A stretch of DNA of 64,000 nucleotides from Lineus longissimus (Eukaryota > Nemertea > Pilidiophora > Heteronemertea > Lineidae): positions 11,012,937-11,076,936 of the forward strand of contig NC_088313.1 of the NCBI RefSeq assembly GCF_910592395.1, given 5' to 3'. The notes beneath the pieces were generated by a model. It was not told the DNA's origin and did no database searches. It saw only the letters and a list, made by a program, of their open reading frames with translations. Made by a program: the position numbers and the translations under genes. Every line of letters starts with the position of its first letter. Within the stretch, counting starts at the first letter, position 1. Below are positions 33,845 through 44,099 of this stretch, one piece after another.

Positions 33845-34075
33845 CTTAATCCGCCGGCCATAAGGGAATTCCTTTATGGCCCAGTGGTTGGCGCGTTGGC
33901 CCCAGAGTGGAAGTTAAGCAACGTCGAGCGCGGTCAACCTTCGGATCGGTGACCGGCGCGTACAATACAGGTCCCTTGGAAAAAAGACCTGCAAACTTTC
34001 CTCCGCAACTACAGAACATCGCCGCATTCAACTACCGGCGTTCCACCTGCGACCCTGTTTTTAAAACGCGCTATA
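33845..34075 (+). repeat. SINE-like segment with tRNA-like and 5S-like promoter blocks
   Basis: TGGCCCAGTGGTTGGCGCG (about 33877-33895) resembles a tRNA box A. It is followed by AAGTTAAGCAACGTCGAG (33911-33928) and GGTCAACCTTCGGATCGGTG (33932-33951), which parallel the 5S rRNA internal control region (AAGCTAAGC..., GGTTAGTACTTGGATGGGTG). Just before it is an imperfect 26-bp palindrome centred on GGAATTCC (33856-33881). It interrupts the region where pol should be. Origin inferred from motif resemblance only. Confidence 0.5.
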
Positions 34076-34078
34076 AAC

Positions 34079-34606
34079 AATAAGTTACCACAACTGCCAA
34101 GCGTGGACCCCATCGCAGAAATCATCCGGAAGCACGACTCTGAGCAAAAATAAAAAATCAAAGCACACGCTGATAAGAAAGCTTATGTCAGACCAAGTGA
34201 ACTCAAAGTTGGCGATGCAGTCCTGGTCAAAAGACCATTCACTGCGAAAAGGAGTGACACTCCATACGAAATCACACCAGTGACGATGACACACAAGAAA
34301 GGAACAATGGTAACTGCCGCTGGTGATGGTCGCGAGGTGACCAGAAATTCATCATTCTTCAAGAAGTTGGTCAACTATGACCCCAGTGACAATGAACAAT
34401 TGCAACCTTCGGTGGAAATAAATGAACCGGAAAATGATAAACCTGAGTTCACACTCGCTGCTGAACCGGAGAATCAACAATTGGACTTGCAATTAACCCA
34501 ACCCGTAGAGAACTCTGAACCAGGAGGGTCACCGCCGACCCCTGTAAAACCTGTGTTGCGCCGTTCGAACAGAGCCCGGAGAAAGCCGGAAAGGCTAGAC
34601 TTGTAG
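34079..34606 (+). pseudogene. Ty3/gypsy integrase C-terminal tail
   Basis: Reads KLPQLPSVDPIAEIIRKHD, a TAA at 34151-34153, then ADKKAYVRPSELKVGD and AVLVKRPF, followed by PYEITPVTMTHKKGTMVTA. It ends in the basic, Pro-rich SNRARRKPERLDL-stop typical of gypsy integrase tails. The catalytic core and zinc-binding domain are absent. Orientation and position before the 3' LTR agree with normal gag-pol order. Confidence 0.8.
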
Positions 34607-34932
34607 CGATATGATCTGAGCGAACAGTAAACAATCATTAACATGATTAACAGTCATTATATAGACTCCTCTCATAGACAATCGTAACAGTTGTTACACA
34701 ACATAGACTCATATATCATTATATGGACTCATAATTTCAGTTAATAGCGTTTGGACGATACTTACATCTCAAGTAATTTAGTTTAGGATATGTAATATGG
34801 TGGAGCTTTAGTAATCACGGTTCTGTGCCACATAGGATGCATATGGCAATGTTAGAATTTTGGACTTTACAATGTTAAACACCAAATCTCATTTCATCAT
34901 TTTATTAGAGCAATAATCTACAAGGAAGGAGA

Positions 34933-35119
34933 TGTGATGTTTTAGTTTACATTGTGACAACAACCACAACCTAGTATTGGTTTACCTTGTAACAACGACT
35001 ACAACAGGAACAGGAACTAGAGACCTTCTTTTGTATTGACATTTACCATCTAGCCATGCTGAATAAATGGAGCTATAAATCCACAAATATCATCTTTCAT
35101 ACCGGCCATCAACTTCACA
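34933..35119 (+). repeat. 3' LTR
   Basis: 187 bp, three substitutions relative to the 5' LTR, AATAAA at 35062-35067. Confidence 0.92.
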
Positions 35120-35330
35120 GATGGCCGACTGTCGGCCATTTTGTTGTAAAACTTGCAAATGCCTTGTGACCTCTCTACATTCTGAACGAGTTCGCCTAGA
35201 CATTTCATATTTGGTGTGCATTTTTATCGGGTGAATGTCAAGGCCAAGTTTCATAATGGCTGATTTCACACTCAAGATGGCCGACTGTCGACTGCATTGT
35301 TGGGAAGTTTTGCAAGTTTTGCAGGTTTGA
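35120..35330 (+). repeat. Tandem ~145-bp units, right part (split)
   Basis: Continues the GAACGAGTTCGCCTAGAC units interrupted at 32570, directly after the second GATGG. Confidence 0.7.
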
Positions 35331-36713
35331 AATATCTGATGTGGAAGGTTAAATGCTTTTGGGAGCTTTGGATTATTATCTTCTGGGTTCTTAATGGCTG
35401 TTACTCACTTAGGTAGGCCAGAATATTCCTGTGTTCTGAATTACTTTCACAACGCACATCGCATCATTATTGGTGACACGGTTCGTTTACAATCATTACA
35501 GCCAGATCCTGTTAGGGAAGGTCAAAAGCGAACCTTAGGTTGCAAAGGCAAATGAATTGATGCATTGAGGTTCACTTTTCTCTTTGAGTTGCCCGATGAT
35601 GTTGGTATTAGGGTAGTCAGGTGTAATCACAGATAGTCTAATCGCCTCTGGCATATCTGGCTGATTGCTTGCCACAGCAGGTGTTACCTATATATAAGCT
35701 GACAAGATGTTGAGTTTAGTAATGGTCAACGGTGTAACTTTTATGTGTTTGCTTTGTGGTTATGTTGGCTGAACTTTTGAAACGACTTTTAACCCCTCAG
35801 GACCATTCTCCTTAGGGGTCAAGCCATGCTGCTGCTTAGAATGTGGTGTTGTTAAAGGGAATATCTCGTAGCAGCGATAATAAACGAGATTTAAATTTTT
35901 GGTTTTTGTGGGCTACTTTAAAAACAAAAATTAACTTAGTCACAGCATTTTCTTCTTCTATATGTGTGTATGGGAGGGGGGCGTCTACACTTAGTCTTAG
36001 CTTTAATGTTTTGACATTGCTCAGGTTCCGGACACTCGTGTATGGGCGGAGGCTACGGAAACAGTACCCCTGGAAGTTTGTGGCTTTCAGGGGGATTAGA
36101 GATAAAGATATATAAAAGAATCATTTGTTCCCCGGACATTGAACTTTTGGAACGTCAGTTCCCGTTAGAAATTTTAGGCAAATCCCAAGGGTGTCTATAA
36201 CAGTTCATGCCTTTGCGACACCACTATATCAGGCTCCATAAACCCATGACAGATTCCATGCTATATTCCTGTTCCATTTCAGTTTCAAGCACACTGTGAC
36301 GAAGTGTGTGCCATACAGTATTCAAATATCCCAGTACATTTATCCTGTGATAGAGTGGTCTAGTCTATAAAAGAGCCAATGTTACAGCCTTGCCTCTATC
36401 TCGACCTAACTTGAAAATAGTACACATCCCTCCGGCCTATGTAATGTATGCTATTGCGTGGCCTACTTACTGACACAGACTCCCTGTAGCCAGGTCAGAA
36501 CTATCCGTCCAATTTCAACTTAAGCTAAAAAAATTGCAATGCATCAGGTGTGGATATACTGCCTATCATGTGATGTCCAGTTTAGCATGAAGCATGCAGT
36601 TTCATCTTTACCTGTTCTGTTAACACACATACCATGCAGACCTTGGCCTAGGAATTTTATGGTCAGTCTGGGGTGAAATCCCAAGGTGTATTGTAACAGT
36701 GAGGAAAGGTAGT
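35331..36713. other. Unannotated stretch
   Basis: No repeat family or coding sequence recognised. Short open frames lack family features. Confidence 0.3.
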
Positions 36714-37640
36714 TGATAAAGTATGGAATTAGTGAAACCTTGGAAACACTGATAAACCTTGTAATATTCGGGTAGTTGTAAAACAAGAAACACAGAAACA
36801 ATCAGAAACACAGAAACACAGAAACGAAACGCAGAAACCAGTCTTGTGGCGAATTCTGGTCTGCAGACTCCATCTTGTTGCCATGGTTGTGGCCGCGAAC
36901 GCGGGTGTAACTAAAACTGGTATTCAGTCGGAATGGAAGGAGGAATGCTCATTTCCCAATACCCCTTTTAGCCTCATCAACGTGTGCGCAGATTGGCAGC
37001 ATCCGGCCTTGATCGTGCCCCTGACCAAAAACGGCCCCAGGCAGCAGCTGGGCAGGCAAGATTGAGTTACTCCAAGTCCAAGTCTAGTGCCCGCCCGCCC
37101 CCCCCCCCCACTTTACTCTATTCTAGTCGCCAAAATTGGTCTCTCACGTCTCACATAACGTCGAAATGATTCACCCATGTACTGGTACCGTACCTTGCAT
37201 TTAGTGCTGCATCAGACGGGATTTGTAGGATGATCCTGGTACTTCATGTAAATTGAACACTACAAGGCAAGATGTTGCACTGCACCTTCATTTAAAATAA
37301 CATGCTGTAGGAATCGAATCGAACCTACCAAAGTACTACACCACCACCTCAAAAGACTTCACCCATATCGTGCCGCCCCCTCCCCCCCCCCCCCCCCCAA
37401 GTTGCTCCATGTATCCCCTCAACAACTCTATTGCATTCCGGCTGGCCGCAACCCACCAACCTCAGATTTTACTTTTAAACGACAATAACAACGGATTGGG
37501 CAAGGAAAGTATCGGCGTGCCGCTTGATTCCAACTTTTATGAAAACCCGTTTGATTTTCGTTTCTGCGTTTCGTTTCTGCGTTTCTGTGTTTCTGTTTCG
37601 TTTCTGTGTTTCTTGTTTTACAACTACCCGTAATATTCAA
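36714..37640. repeat. Inverted duplication (A-B ... B') with GTTTCTG/CAGAAAC arms
   Basis: The segment at 36764-36840 (AATATTCGGGTAGTTGTAAA, then CAGAAACA repeats) is inverted at about 37550-37637. The adjoining segment 36714-36762 (GATAAAGTATGGAATTAGTG) is inverted separately at about 39528-39590. The loop contains C-tracts at about 37097-37109 and 37378-37398. Confidence 0.7.
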
Positions 37641-37751
37641 TGTAAACCATGGAATCACTGTGCAAATAGCGCGGGAAATCGGGTGCGTTCCTTCCACGAT
37701 TTATACCCTCCCAACTGACAGTCTCGTCCCAGCTGACTTTATTGATAGCAA

Positions 37752-38822
37752 TTTGCCAGGGCTTGTGGTATTCGACTTGATGACTCGACGACGCGATGGC
37801 TCGATGACGCGATCGTTGCTATGGATTTTGCTAAAATACGGAATCCCATGATCCTGGTCTCCGGGCTACCGCTGCAACAGCAGAGGTTTTAGCTCGGCCT
37901 TTCCCATACCCAGCTACGGTATGTGGAAGGATGTGCCCCTCCCCCCCCCCCCCCCCCAGCCATGGCCACTGAAGATTGGTCCCCGCGATTGATTTTGATA
38001 TTTAAAGGACTCGCGGAAGCTTCATAGCATGCAAAATGACCGGAGATTTAATTGACAAACAAGCTTCTAGTGGCCAATGTCAGATGTCATGTGGTAGTCT
38101 GTCAACAATCGGAATTTCGCATATGTGCAGTTTTTTAGACTCAGTCACTCAGTCCCTCTTCCGTCCCTTGACATCTGCCCCCCCCCCCCATACATCAGCC
38201 CCTCTACATGCTTTCCGAAATTGGTGGCTTGCATTGGAACTAGCCTAACTTTTTCCCCCTTGTCCGTCATTAAAGGCATTCAAGTGTGTTGGTCAACCAT
38301 GACTATCTCCTTTGTCCCTCCACCACAGGCCTCGTTTCCCCTTATGACATCACTATTTCGGACACTCAGCGCCCCATTTCTGGAAAGGTGTATAGGACAT
38401 TTAATATTGCCGTGCTGAACGGATATCCAGAGCCAACCTTGTCTCCAGGAACTCGCGTGTCATTTTAACATTGGAATTTCTGCTCGTAAAGAACCTGGGT
38501 AGGAGGTTGATCTGAACCAGCTATATTTAGGTGTATTTAGCTGTATTGACGGTAAAGATACCAGTGGCTTGCATAGCAACATGGCGCATGGTTTTATCAA
38601 AAATGCGAACTTGTAGGAAACGAAAAATGGTCAGATTAGATACGGTGAAAACAGCTGGAAAGGGGTTGGTAATGATCGGTTCTTTTTTATTTTCCTCCAC
38701 TTATGATTCTATGTATAAATTACAGTCCAAGCAGTGATATTCTTTAAAAAGATTCCAACTTGATCGCGTCATCGAGTCATCGCGTCGTCGAGTCATCGAG
38801 TCAAATACCACAAGCCATTTGC
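37752..38822. repeat. ~1.07-kb segment bounded by inverted GATGACTCGA repeats
   Basis: GGCTTGTGGTATTCGACTTG at about 37759 and the tandem GACTCGACGACGCGATGGCT-type run up to 37812 are matched in inverse at about 38762-38817 (…GTCGAGTCATCGAGTC, then ACCACAAGCCATTTGCCAG). It lies between B' and A' of the neighbouring inverted duplication, so it is probably an insertion there. It holds C-tracts and a candidate exon. Confidence 0.6.
38329..38468 (+). CDS. Candidate terminal coding exon, unknown protein
   Basis: After a splice-acceptor-like TCCACCACAG, the frame reads LVSPYDITISDTQRPISG, KVYRTFNIAVLNGYPEPT and ends LSPGTRVSF-stop at 38468. The composition looks protein-like, but I do not recognise it and see no upstream exon. 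It lies inside the inverted-repeat-bounded segment, so it may be a fragment carried by an element. Confidence 0.3.
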
Positions 38823-39527
38823 CAGTTAGTTCAGAAGCCAACATTTTTAATGTGGAGGATGACGTCATCAATTGGCAATGCGCTGTGGTCGTTAAAATAT
38901 TTTATTTCTCTTCAATCGAGGCAAAAATTAGTTTTTATGATTGTTTTGTATTCCATAGACGATAAAGTATTATGCTCGGTACTAGATGCACGAGATCATA
39001 GGACAAACACACACGTGAATAAAAAAAACCGCTTAGAACTGGTGACGTCACAAAGATCTCTGCATCCCTCGATGCGTACTGGAAGATGTAAGAAATCGCT
39101 CACGGCGAAGGAAATTTTCATCCGCAAACTTCGGTAATAAACATGACTAGGCTTCTTTTTATTCATCGTTTGTTATAAAATATCAGTCAATCATAGACAA
39201 TTAGGCCTAGACATAGTCGACAACCTTATCCATGCATAATGCATGACAGGCCCGCGTGGTGGTGGCGTATTTATAAGCGGAGCGCTATTGGTCCATATTA
39301 TGGGTGTGTGGTGGGCGTGTCTTCCCATATTTGGGAGATCAGTACTGTACACTGGAGGCGAGGTACAACTGGGTTGTTCTAAAATATAGACTATTGAATC
39401 GGATATGCGACAGATTTCTAAATTACCATAAAATTCCGATCTGATCATGTAAGAATAAGCTCCAAATGTTGATTCATAACCACGTTAGGTTCGAATGGCA
39501 TTATTTCATGTTTTTATGCATTTTAAG
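38823..39527. other. Unannotated stretch
   Basis: AT-rich, contains a TGACGTCA-like site near 38860. No supported gene. Confidence 0.25.
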
Positions 39528-39590
39528 GAGTGTTTCCAAGGTTTATCAGTGTTTCCAAGGTTTCACTAATTCCATACTTTATCACCTACC
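39528..39590 (-). repeat. Inverted copy A' of 36714-36762
   Basis: GTTTCCAAGGTTTATCAGTG followed by TTTCCAAGGTTTCACTAATT matches the complement of 36714-36762. Confidence 0.7.
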
Positions 39591-40963
39591 GTGACGAAAC
39601 AGGAATATTGCTTCAAATCTGCCAAGGGTTTGTTGAGTGACTCAGATATGAAAATGTGACTCCTGAGGGTTGAAAGTGGGTAGAAGGCCAGGGGCAGGGG
39701 TAGACGGGAGTGAGAACTCTGGCCTTATGATAGTCATCCTTGGTCACCTTGAAGTCAATATCACTATCAGGTTTTCAGTTCTTTCATGACAGACTCCTTC
39801 ATGAATATGATGATGAATACTTGTTTCATCATCTCTGCCTCAGCTTATAATATTTGAACGAAATTTCATGGACATCAGATAGAAACCAATGCTTCTCTGC
39901 ATCAAAATCATTGAAGATATATAGCAACTGTTCCTTGACCAATCCATGACTCATCATTATATAACATTATATAACAATTCATGGCACGAATTCAGCAACA
40001 CATTGAGTGCATTCGATCTAATCCACTAATCCACATACCCATATTGCACCAAGTGTAATGAACCCAGTAAGACAGGTAAACCTAACACAGCAGGTGGTGT
40101 CTGTAGTGCAATAGCAGATGTCTAGGAGGAATGCCTTGGAGCGCAATCAATCAGCTTATCTGACCTATTATAAACATCCAGCTGAGAGGCATTCCACCTA
40201 TTTTGCTCATCTTTCGCTAACGGGGTCTGGCGGTCATGATGATATCATGACGTGCAATGCAATATTTTTCGTTGCCGGCAAACGATGTTCGTTTTCAATC
40301 ATTGCAAATTCGCTACATCTATCGAAACCATTTACGTTTTCACTTCCATTGAATATTCATTTCAGCATGATAATTGTTACAAAATTATTGCATTTTTGGC
40401 AGCAACGAATTCCGAAACGATTAGAAAGTGAATTTTTGTTTGCTATTAGCTAAGCGAATTGCTTCAAATAATTTGGAGATGATTTCTAAGATATTACCTG
40501 ATATGTTGCTGACAGTTATTTGAAGAGTTCGGGGTTTAAATTGTAAAAATTGATGGAAACAAGAAGAAAAGAAATGGAATGTTGCTCTCCATTTTGGCCT
40601 CCAACCCACAACTGCCTGATGCTGCCACCTCCCAAGAGGTGGCAGTACAAATCAGGAGTTGACCCTACCAGTCCTGAACAGGCCTTCCTGTCAAGAGGAA
40701 AAGAGATCTAGTGTTGGTCAGGCTGCAATTAGGTAAGCTGGTCCTTCGGGCTAGCTGCTCAAAGTTTTTACGCATCCCTTTAAGCCCAAATAAAGAATTT
40801 ACTAGTCCTGGGCGTCGGGTAGCCAATTTTTAGATCCCTGCATCTTCACCAAATGTACTACATTTAACAACTTTTCTAAATTCATGCAGCATTTATGTGG
40901 CAAATTTAGAACTGAAAAAATCCTTCAGTAATTGTTGTGTATATCATTTATAATTTTTTTCAG
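39591..40963. other. Probable intergenic or intronic stretch with a short perfect hairpin
   Basis: A 24-bp perfect hairpin (CTGCCACCTC-CCAA-GAGGTGGCAG) lies at 40620-40643. A frame at 40118-40453 lacks recognisable features. A pyrimidine tract at 40952-40963 serves the exon that follows. Confidence 0.35.
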
Positions 40964-41061
40964 ATCGAGGAAAATACATCATATATTTTAGTATCAGAAG
41001 CCCAGCGTCGTGACGATGAACCACCGCATTTATCCCCTGAAGAATACCAATACGCAAAAGA
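40964..41061 (+). CDS. Candidate host exon, penultimate
   Basis: Bounded by TTTTTTTCAG and GTAAGTAAG. Only one frame is open: IEENTSYILVSEAQRRDDE then PPHLSPEEYQYAKE, 32 codons plus two bases. It is compatible in phase with the exon at 43533. Not recognised as any family. The intervening intron holds a foldback element. Alternative: an exon of an unrecognised transposon gene. Confidence 0.4.
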
Positions 41062-42386
41062 GTAAGTAAGACTTTTAAAAGCACCCAAGTAAGGTATATT
41101 TATTACAGCAGTCATGCATTCTTTTACTCAGATTTCACTGTTTTTTCTCCACTGTTTACTGATCAGCAGCCGTATAGGCGAAGCCCGTTAAAATAGGCTT
41201 CCGCCAACTTCAGTGGATTAAAATACGGCAATAACTAACTTTTTAGCTACGCTAGCTTCAAGCGGAGCTTATGGTTTGTACTGGAGCTGGCCGAAAGTAG
41301 TTCCAGCAAAATAGTTGCATTTTCATCAGAATTTGCTGTAGCTGGGCCAGAAAATGTGCCAGGATACCGATATTTTAAACTCTTGTTTCGATAGGATTAT
41401 AGTTATTCTTAGCAGAAAGACTAAACGCCCCGTAATTGGCAGTAATTGGCAGATTTTAAACTGGAAATTGTCGTCTGGTCAAAAGTCGCAAAACAGCCTC
41501 ATTCCTACCTGTCTCTGTAATGTACTGAACGCGCTACACATAAGGCATTGCCCTAAGGCATTGCAGCCGAGGCTGATAAAGTGATGGCCATTTTGCGAAT
41601 GTATATAGAGTGTGTACCTTCACTTCAAAACATAGTTCCAATCTAAATTTTTCATAATGAGCAGTTAGAAAGTGGTATTTCCCTATATTTTGATTCTCAA
41701 TATCAACATGTCGTTTTGTGGGGTTATTTTGTCTAATTCTTATCAATATTGCCGATAAAAGACACGTTTCCAGATTCATGCGCTCAGTTCATCTACGTAC
41801 GGTAGACGTTTTGACAGAAACCAGGGTGAGTTTTCTCTGTATTTTCTAGGTACAATTGGCCATGACAACTGTTATTTGAAAAGTCATAGTATAGAATGAC
41901 TCCCGTAGCTTGTTTACATAGGAAGTGTTACCGTTTTTGGCTTTCTGTCTCGTTAAATTTGCTCAGTCATTGAGTCGAAGTCGAAGTCGAAGATCAAAAC
42001 ACACATGAACGCCCTAGTACATTTTATACACAAAACAGTGTTGCAAAAAATTCTTCCCAATCATCAGAATGAAATAATCGTAATACTTCACATTTATCTA
42101 TTACACATAAATATAACAACTACAGGAGAATGACTTTGAAATCCAGACAAAACTTTGTGATAAGAATAGCCTCTTTGTATTTATAAACATCATCGTCGTA
42201 ATCAAAACAAACCCGAACGCTAGATGAACAAACATGGCGGACCGCTTCACAAGAAGTTGACGTTTTCTCATGTTTCTTGTCAAAATAACAATGATATCAT
42301 AGACCTTTGATAGTTACACTGGTCAGAGTACACAAGTAATAGCGACGAAGTAGTCTGCTGGAATTGTGAGGTATTTTTAACGAACA

Positions 42387-43033
42387 TTCTAAAAGGCCTT
42401 AGTCACAGTATATCATTGTTTCTAATACAAAATACATTACGCCTCGTTTTGATCGGAGCGGTCTTGGTATCGTAACCAATGACCGCCTGGGTAGGTATAA
42501 AATTCTGAATTTTAGCAGACGAATTATTTTTTCACCAAGAAGCAACGACTCAGCCCCACAAAACAATGTCAAGAACACGAGATTTTGAAATATTCCCCGA
42601 TATTGGGATTTGTGAAGTAGGGAGGATACCTGAGGACTCTTTCGAGGTCGTCAGTCAGGATTCAGAAGAGGTCAAAGACGAGGAAATGGTAGAAATCGAG
42701 CTAGCAGACTGGGAATTCCCTTGCTGCGTGACGTCATCTTCACAAGCAACAATATGGCGGAGTTCCGGACACCAGGCTGGATCATTCTTTGACGAAAACG
42801 GAACATATATACCTTTCAAATCGTATTTAATTTGTTTAATTTTGAAACCTTTTAGAATAGAAATTAATACCTCGCTGTCGGTCATTGGTTGTATAATCAA
42901 GACCGCTCGGGTAGACCTCAAATTACGTCCAAAACCCTCGGCGAAGCGCCTTGGGTTTTGGACTGCATTTTCCGTCTACCCGAGCGGTCTTGATTATACA
43001 ACCAATGACCGCCAGCTCGGTATTAATTCCTTA
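42387..43033 (-). mobile_element. Foldback element, long copy (647 bp) with a ~75-bp-arm hairpin
   Basis: The left end TTCTAAAAGGCC and right end GGTATTAATTCCTTA are the ends of the 248-bp element at 53149-53396 in the opposite orientation. The right 170 bases form a long hairpin: about 42863-42938 pairs with about 42950-43027, including ATTGGTTGTATAATCAAGAC and its complement. The interior (about 42530-42860) is absent from the short copy. A 170-codon frame (42566-43078) covers the interior but runs through the hairpin, so most of it is not a credible protein; only its acidic first ~55 residues might be real. No clear target duplication. Confidence 0.7.
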
Positions 43034-43532
43034 AATAAAACTGCCATTCTCAGTCTATGCGGATACGGAAAACCGTGAGGAGCTGCATGAACCATACATT
43101 ACCATAGGGGCCTACATTACAGTTACATACCCGATACCGGTACATTGACAAATGCAATACACTGCAACATATGTGCAGGGAAGTAAAGTATGCATTGCAA
43201 GCCATGTTTCCAAAGTCTACCAAGGTGAACGTTAGTAAAATAAGGGTGAACTTTTTCAAATTTAGTAACTTTATTTTATCCCCAGCCTCCCCCAACCGTT
43301 TCACTAGTTTTTCACAAAAGTTTTGATCTTTTTTTGTACATTTATGTTTAACCTTACCACCAACATGAACAGCAAGCCATACAGGGTTGTATATCCTCTC
43401 ACGGTTTTTCGCGTATCGGCACGTACTACTCATTGTTTTTGTAACATAATCGGGAATGTTCATATGTTGATAATAAATATCTTATTTTGATGGTGTTTTT
43501 TTACAAAGTGATATTTTTTCTCATGTTTACAG

Positions 43533-43760
43533 GATGATGATGCAGTCTATAATCTACGTGTCATTCCGGTGGTCTCCAATGGCAAAGTGGTGTTGCTGTG
43601 CATGCTGTGAAACTGGTGGTACGAAACCAATCAACCAGTTAGCCATGAGGTTGACAGGATCGGGAAAGAAGACGCTGTATCTTAGCTGATTTGTCCTTCA
43701 CGTTTTGGTCTTGTTTTACTGTATTATACAAGTTGATTGAATAAAGAAGCCTTGAAGATG
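43533..43760 (+). CDS. Candidate host last exon with 3' UTR and polyadenylation signal
   Basis: After an acceptor TTTACAG, the split codon GA|G joins the exon at 40964 in frame. It gives MMMQSIIYVSFRWSPMAKWC, a Cys cluster (WCCCACC), INQLAMRLTGSGKKTLYLS and a TGA at 43687-43689. AATAAA follows at 43740-43745, about 50 bases on, the normal spacing for an mRNA end. The protein is not recognised; the Cys cluster could be lipid-modified or metal-binding. Upstream exons were not found. Confidence 0.4.
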
Positions 43761-43860
43761 AATAGGCATCTCTAAATTTTTATTTATTATAATATAAAAA
43801 AATAAAGCTTGCCTATTAAACCTAAACTCTTGAACATGCAACCTTTAACCCTTATACTAG

Positions 43861-43935
43861 TGTCATGCTCGACCTTAGGTCGAGTTAAAATTCCTACCCC
43901 TTTACTGTCGCGCTCGACCCGGGGTCGAGAGAGAG
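43861..43935. repeat. Two CTCGACC...GGTCGAG palindromes
   Basis: CTCGACCTTAGGTCGAG near 43868-43884 and CTCGACCCGGGGTCGAG near 43913-43929, 28 bp apart, both near-perfect palindromes with a shared core. They resemble paired binding sites or an element end. Confidence 0.5.
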
Positions 43936-44099
43936 GGAAATGCCTCAGAAAATAAATTATCCACGGCGCAATTGGAGTCCTTTATGTTTAGTTTATCTGC
44001 CAGTGTAAAGACGGCACTGCGTCTGATCATTTGATACCAGGAAACCAAATTGTTTCTACATGAAAATTTCCCGCAACTTGCACCTTTTCAGAAGAGGTC

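Larger units (their letters stand above)
32571..35119 (+). mobile_element. LTR retrotransposon (Ty3/gypsy-type), internally deleted
   Basis: Two 187-bp LTRs (32571-32757 and 34933-35119) start TGTGATG, end CTTCACA and differ at three sites that I counted. The 5-bp duplication GATGG flanks the element (32566-32570, 35120-35124). A primer-binding-site-like TGGCGACGAGG starts at 32760. A purine tract AAGGAAGGAGA (34922-34932) precedes the 3' LTR. Internal region: gag (32877-33815) and an integrase C-terminal tail (34079-34606). Protease, reverse transcriptase, RNase H and the integrase core are missing. Between the two parts lies a palindrome and a SINE-like segment. The element can move only with help from an autonomous relative. 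Confidence 0.92.

Noticed and set aside
42566-43078. 170-codon frame as a gene
   Set aside because: More than half runs through the long hairpin, giving palindromic sequence; the antisense frame is just as open. At most the first ~55 residues could be real.
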